Shown here piece after piece: positions 60,172-64,000 of a DNA stretch of 64,000 bases. The notes below the pieces were generated by a model. The model saw only the letters and a list, made by a program, of their open reading frames with translations. It did not search any database and had not been told where the DNA came from. The translations under genes were made by a program, and so were the position numbers. Position 1 is the stretch's first letter, and each line of letters opens with the position of its first letter. Source of the stretch: Trichomonas vaginalis G3 (lineage: Eukaryota; Parabasalia; Trichomonadida; Trichomonadidae); NCBI RefSeq assembly GCF_026262505.1, contig NW_026529273.1, positions 172,110 to 236,109 of the forward strand. The letters run 5' to 3'.

Positions 60172-60708
60172 ATGGTAGCTTGGGCAGCTTTAGGCGCAAT
60201 GGGAACAAAAGCATTAGCATTTGGAGCAAAAGCACTTGGAGCTTATGACGCAGTAAATAAAATGAGTGGAGGAAGGGTTTCGAAGACATTAGATGCAAAT
60301 AAAGGAAAGATTGGAGGCTGGGTTGCAAAGAAGTTAAAATTAAATAAAATAGGGCTCATAAATAAAGCATCCAATTTGGTTGCGACTGAGTCAGAAAATG
60401 CTTTAGGAAAGGACGATGAGTTTGCAAAACACGCAAAAGACTTTAATGACCAGATGAAAGGTGAAACAATGCATTTAAATAGAGTCGATGGAACTAAAGA
60501 AAATGTTTCTTCTCCACCAGTAGTTCTTCCGTATGGTCCCTATGGAATGTATGGAATGTATGGAAACCCTTACGAAAGACCATTTGACCCATTGACTGGT
60601 GGAAGTAACTGGTATCATTACGGACGAAGAAGAAAGACAGTCAAGTTGGAGACAGACGTGAAGAAAGCAACTAAAAAGAAACCAAGGAAGAGAGTTATAA
60701 AGCAATGA
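60172..60708 (+). CDS. Gly/Ala-rich basic virion-type protein, 178 aa (right copy)
   Basis: The N-terminal half is Ala/Gly/Lys-rich and amphipathic (MVAWAALGAMGTKALAFGAK, GGWVAKKLKLNKIGL). A Pro/Tyr/Gly stretch with MYG repeats follows, then a strongly basic tail (GRRRKTVKLE, KKATKKKPRKRVIKQ). This layout is like core or membrane-active proteins inside DNA-virus capsids. Role inferred; no family match claimed. Confidence 0.6.
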   Translation: MVAWAALGAMGTKALAFGAKALGAYDAVNKMSGGRVSKTLDANKGKIGGWVAKKLKLNKIGLINKASNLVATESENALGKDDEFAKHAKDFNDQMKGETMHLNRVDGTKENVSSPPVVLPYGPYGMYGMYGNPYERPFDPLTGGSNWYHYGRRRKTVKLETDVKKATKKKPRKRVIKQ

Positions 60709-60839
60709 ATTCAACAGGGTAGAAATGAGGTTAGAAATGAGGTTAGATCTAACATTCTACCCTAAATATATTTTTGGGCTATGTTTTCATACGTGTGAGG
60801 GTGGTGATATCATTTATTTTTTATTTTATTTTTATATAA

Positions 60840-61166
60840 ATGACGAAAACTATTGAGATAACAAACTACAACGGTCATGAGTTCAAGAATTTGTTCTTCG
60901 TTCCTCGTGAAAATACATTCTATCAGATACGAGGGAGAAAGGGTAAAGTTAGTTTGAGCGTTTATGAAGGAATGAAGAATGGAAAGTTTATACAAGCATA
61001 CGATACAAACGGTAAACGTGTTTCATTAGCTTTGTCAAAACTTACTAACATTTATTTTGACAGTGACTTTGACTCTGACGATTGGAGTGACAGCAGCGAT
61101 ACTGAAGAATATGAACTATTGTGTGAAGCACAGCAATGGGAAGAGTTGCAATACTTTTGTAAATGA
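60840..61166 (+). CDS. Acidic-tail protein, 108 aa (right copy)
   Basis: A basic, beta-rich N-terminal ~75 residues (MTKTIEITNYNGHEFKNLFF, YQIRGRKGKVSLSVYEG) precedes an Asp/Ser/Glu-rich tail (YFDSDFDSDDWSDSSDTEEY). It is the outermost gene of the arm, near the terminus. Upstream is a TTTATTTTTTATTTTATTTT run before the ATG. No family is recognised; the mix of a basic domain and acidic tail suggests a nucleic-acid or chromatin contact. Confidence 0.6.
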   Translation: MTKTIEITNYNGHEFKNLFFVPRENTFYQIRGRKGKVSLSVYEGMKNGKFIQAYDTNGKRVSLALSKLTNIYFDSDFDSDDWSDSSDTEEYELLCEAQQWEELQYFCK

Positions 61167-61370
61167 GAACGTTAGTGTGAACGTTTGTGAGAACGTTTAT
61201 TTTTTCATTAGTGAGGTGAAGTGGTTGGCGGCTTTGTAAATATTTAAGATTAAATTGGTGTTGTCGTTTGTGTTGTAAAATATACGTTAACGGTTTCATA
61301 AAGTGTCAAAACAGCTAAGTGGTGTATGGAGGCGCGCAGTGCCACAGTACACGACTTAGGTATACTAACT

Positions 61371-62900
61371 AAAGTGACGTTGGACATACACATACCATTG
61401 CAAATATTACAAACTTACAACTAACTTTAAACAGGAAAAGTGACGTTGGACATACACATACCATTGCAAATATTACAAACTTACAACTAACTTTAAACAG
61501 GAAAAGTGACGTTGGACATACACATACCATTGCAAATATTACAAACTTACAACTAACTTTAAACAGGAAAAGTGACGTTGGACATACACATACCATTGCA
61601 AATATTACAAACTTACAACTAACTTTAAACAGGAAAAGTGACGTTGGACATACACATACCATTGCAAATATTACAAACTTACAACTAACTTTAAACAGGA
61701 AAAGTGACGTTGGACATACACATACCATTGCAAAATATACAAACTTACAACTAACTTTAAACAGGAAAAGTGACGTTGGACATACAATACCATTGCAAAT
61801 ATTACAAACTTACAACTAACTTTAAACAGGAAAAGTGACGTTGGACATACACAATAATCTTCTGAAATAACAGACTTAAACGTTAGCCTTGAAAATAAAG
61901 CAGATAAAACATATGTCATGAAAATATACCAAAGTTTTGATAGGAACAAAAAATATTGAAACTATGTTGGTGGACTTTTCTGTCATGAAGAAAATAAATA
62001 TTTTAGATGGCAGTTGGTACAGTCCTTAGAAAATGGTACACGGTATAAACTCATTCCGAAAAATAACAATGAAATGTATGTAAGCTATAAAAAGAATGAT
62101 GGTACACAAGTTAAGTTCCATTAGACAACAACTGCTACTTAAACTTATATGGAGACGAACAAAAGAAATATTTAGAGTTTATGAAGGCAGATATGACATT
62201 GCCTGACCAGCTCCAGCACCACATTATTATGACTATGGAGATGACGACAGAACACCACATGTAGATGAACAAAAGCTAACATTATATTTAGATTATTATA
62301 GAATATAAAGATATAATGCAATAGAAAAAACGAGAATAGTATATTATTATACAGATGACGAAATAAATATTATATGTCAAGATTTTACCTACCCTGAAAA
62401 CATAAGATTATATATAAAAAATATTCTGACACAAACAGAAGAAACCTGAAATAGTTGCACTATATTTTAAGTTCAAAAGAGACAATCCTATAAATATTCA
62501 TATATTTGATTTAATGAACCCAGTAGGTTCTATTTATACATTATGGATGCAAGAGGTCCTCAAGTAATGTTTGGTGTTGGTGCATGGGAACAAATAGTCG
62601 CAGGTTTTTGTATTGTGCAAACTTCTCAAAGGAAACAGGTGGAAGTAAAACGATTTCAGGTGAAAATTTACCTGCACACAGTCACTACATAGATTTAAGT
62701 ACATCTCAAGCAGGTTGGCATAAGCATAGATATTGGGATTGGTCAGGAATGACAAAAGGTAAAGGATATGATGTTAAAGACGACGTTAAGTTTGCTATAA
62801 ATTGTTACTGGAGTGACACTCAGGGAGAAGGAAACCATACACATTTGCGTTTCAGGATATACACAAACAACGGGACAAAGTAAAGAATACATGCCCCTTA
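61371..62900 (+). pseudogene. Fibre gene of element B, 3' part (broken)
   Basis: The fibre resumes after element C with AAAGTG. It continues as seven to eight 66-bp repeats encoding the 22-residue GHTHTIANITNLQLTLNRKS-type unit (61374-~61855). A decayed middle part follows, then a tail-collar tip at ~62520-62890 (NPVGSIYTLWMQ, ENLPAHSHYIDLS, EGNHTHLRF) that differs from the tips of A and C. Several breaks are present. Confidence 0.65.
61374..61860 (+). repeat. 66-bp tandem repeats in the fibre shaft
   Basis: Near-identical 66-bp units start GTGACGTTGGACATACACAT. Related but more diverged units lie left of element C at ~39185-39381. DNA-level identity implies recent expansion. Confidence 0.85.
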
Positions 62901-62934
62901 CATGACAGTTTACGCATGTATAGAATTGCTTAGT

Positions 62935-63990
62935 CGTCATTTTCAACTTCTTTAGCATATTCGTCAGGAGTTGTCTTATATTTTGTTAGAACTGTCTTTG
63001 AAAGTATACCACCTGAACTTTGACAAGTTTGAAACGAGGTCTGACAATAGTAGTTTTATCTTCTGCTTGCAGTGTGTACATTTTGCCATGTTTTGCCTAA
63101 AACTTCATAATATTCTCTTGTATGCTTTCTTCTATTTTTACACGAACACGAATGTGAGTACCTGTCGGGTTTCATTGTTTGTCATAGTCAATAGTATTTT
63201 CTATGGGTCGCGTTTAGGTATTTCTATTTTTACTTTGTCACCTTTCTGAAGTTTGAAGCCCGGCATTCTTTTTGTTTGTCTCTTTTGACTAAATTATTAA
63301 ATATATAGTCTTTCTCTAAGTCAGGGTTGTTTTTCATTTCTTCGGGGGAGTGGTTTCCCAAACCTTTTTGTTTACGGTATTGTAAATATTTAAAAACTTG
63401 TCCTCATCTTTGCCATGGGAAGTGTCTATACTTGTCGTAATATGACATTTCATTTGCTTCACCACCTTGTGGTTGGTTTAAGTCTCTTAACATTTTTAAT
63501 ACAACCGTCAATGACACCAAGAGCAGAATGGTTTTGGTCGACAATGAAATATTGGTTTACATTTTTTGAACGCAGATAGTTTTTTACATCATCTGATTTG
63601 AAAGAACTTTCACAGTCCAACACCTCTACTTATTGTTCCAACTGCGGGGACAAAATCGGATGCAAACTCCTGCTAATGCGCCAAATAAACCCATTTCATA
63701 TAGGGTAAAAAATGACGAATCCAACAAGGACCCCTATGTTTCTAAAAGCTGACAAAGAAAGCACTCATGATAAAAATCTTTAGTTTCAACACCAAATGCT
63801 TTGCCGTTTATTGGCATTATCTGGAAAACATTCCGGAGTTAGAACAGATGGACCTCCGATACTGCGTTAATATTTTGTTTTGCGTCAAACACAAACTACT
63901 GTGAAGCCATACCATCTATGCGTCCAAAAATATTTTAGATGTGAAAACTGCTTTTGACAAATATTCAGCTCTGACAAATACCATCCAACA
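62935..63990 (-). pseudogene. Retroviral-type integrase of element B (decayed)
   Basis: Minus-strand text includes FIVDQNHSALGVIDG, equivalent to the NHNILGIINR segment of element C's integrase, and a C-terminal stretch ending near 62937. The ~1.05-kb span matches the integrase length. It is heavily broken (at least eight breaks). It faces the fibre gene, unlike in element C. Its start may lie beyond or near the window end. Confidence 0.55.
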
Positions 63991-64000
63991 AAACTGACAT

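Larger units (their letters stand above)
39382..61370. mobile_element. Virus-like element C: giant palindromic Maverick
   Basis: This 21,989-bp insertion has AG...CT ends and a 6-bp target duplication. It consists of two nearly identical inverted arms (39382-50221 and 50276-61370) around a 54-bp spacer. Each arm encodes the same set: acidic 108-aa protein, Gly/Ala-rich basic protein, 74-aa protein, capsid-like protein, packaging ATPase, small genes, penton-like protein, fibre, integrase and a 304-aa unknown. No polymerase, primase or protease was found. The arms differ by few substitutions, one 9-bp repeat unit, and a ~224-bp tandem duplication in the right arm. About ten frames are broken on the left and three or four on the right. 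It is very young. Confidence 0.88.
50276..61370 (-). repeat. Element C right palindrome arm
   Basis: This is the inverted counterpart of 39382-50221, longer by ~255 bp, mainly because a ~224-bp segment next to the 25-bp repeats is tandemly duplicated between ~51660 and 52110. Confidence 0.92.
35988..64000. mobile_element. Virus-like element B (Maverick/Polinton), right end outside window
   Basis: The left end is taken at AGGTAGTGGGGCTTCC (or AG at 35992), where GC-rich sequence starts abruptly and resembles the AG-starting ends of A and C. The gene order is adenine methyltransferase, two small virion-type genes, a capsid-like gene, a fibre gene and a retroviral-type integrase on the opposite strand. 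Element C (39382-61370) is inserted in the fibre gene. B is older than C; the integrase is heavily decayed. The right end is not in the window, so its own terminal repeats cannot be confirmed. Roughly ten or more breaks are present, mostly right of C. Confidence 0.7.

Noticed and set aside
39382-61370. Palindrome as a pure assembly artefact
   Set aside because: Distinct flanks, a 6-bp duplication, AG...CT ends and sequence differences between arms fit a real insertion. It is still listed as something to check with reads.
61369-61949. Repetitive minus-strand frames with Cys/Phe-rich product
   Set aside because: They are the antisense shadow of the 66-bp fibre repeats.

Overview
The window looks like nuclear DNA of a parabasalid protist, most likely Trichomonas vaginalis. 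It is AT-rich with intron-less genes. It carries an ankyrin gene with the N-terminal domain typical of trichomonad ankyrin proteins, a BspA-like leucine-rich-repeat gene, a Kolobok-like DNA transposon and three Maverick/Polinton-type virus-like elements. This assignment rests on gene content, not on a database match.

Layout. (1) 231-542 and 14929-16518 are the two halves of one host ankyrin gene, split by virus-like element A (543-14928, 14.4 kb, ~800-bp terminal inverted repeats, AG...CT ends, 6-bp target duplication GACATT). A carries a primase-helicase, a phage-like fibre, a packaging ATPase, a capsid gene and small genes. I see no family-B polymerase, integrase or protease in it. (2) 16.5-36.0 kb is host sequence: a TTAA-ended non-autonomous repeat, a long low-complexity coiled-coil gene that changes frame at an A-run, a BspA-like gene, a small unknown gene, two divergent ARM/HEAT-like genes, several foldback repeats, and a Kolobok-like transposase gene split by a 1.3-kb hairpin-rich insertion with an 8-bp target duplication. 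(3) From about 35988 to beyond the window end lies element B, an older Maverick with an adenine methyltransferase, small virion-type genes, a capsid-like gene, a fibre gene and a decayed integrase. (4) Nested in B's fibre gene is element C (39382-61370, 22 kb, target duplication AAAGTG). It is an almost perfect giant palindrome: two ~11-kb arms, each with the same gene set (fibre, retroviral-type integrase, packaging ATPase, capsid-like genes, unknowns), meet at a 54-bp spacer at 50222-50275.

How the parts work together. In all three elements the virion genes are packed with little or no spacing. In B and C divergent start codons are only 16-34 bp apart and share a TTTAT(T)CT / AGAATAAAA motif that looks like an element-encoded bidirectional promoter. 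Stop codons of several genes sit inside perfect hairpins. A and C share a nearly identical receptor-binding fibre tip and a replication-like repeat module although their other genes are unrelated. This suggests module exchange between co-resident virus-like elements.

Age and state. C looks youngest (arms nearly identical, target duplication intact) with about ten broken frames in its left arm and three or four in its right. A is also young, with roughly eight broken frames. B is older and more decayed. All three are treated here as fossils.
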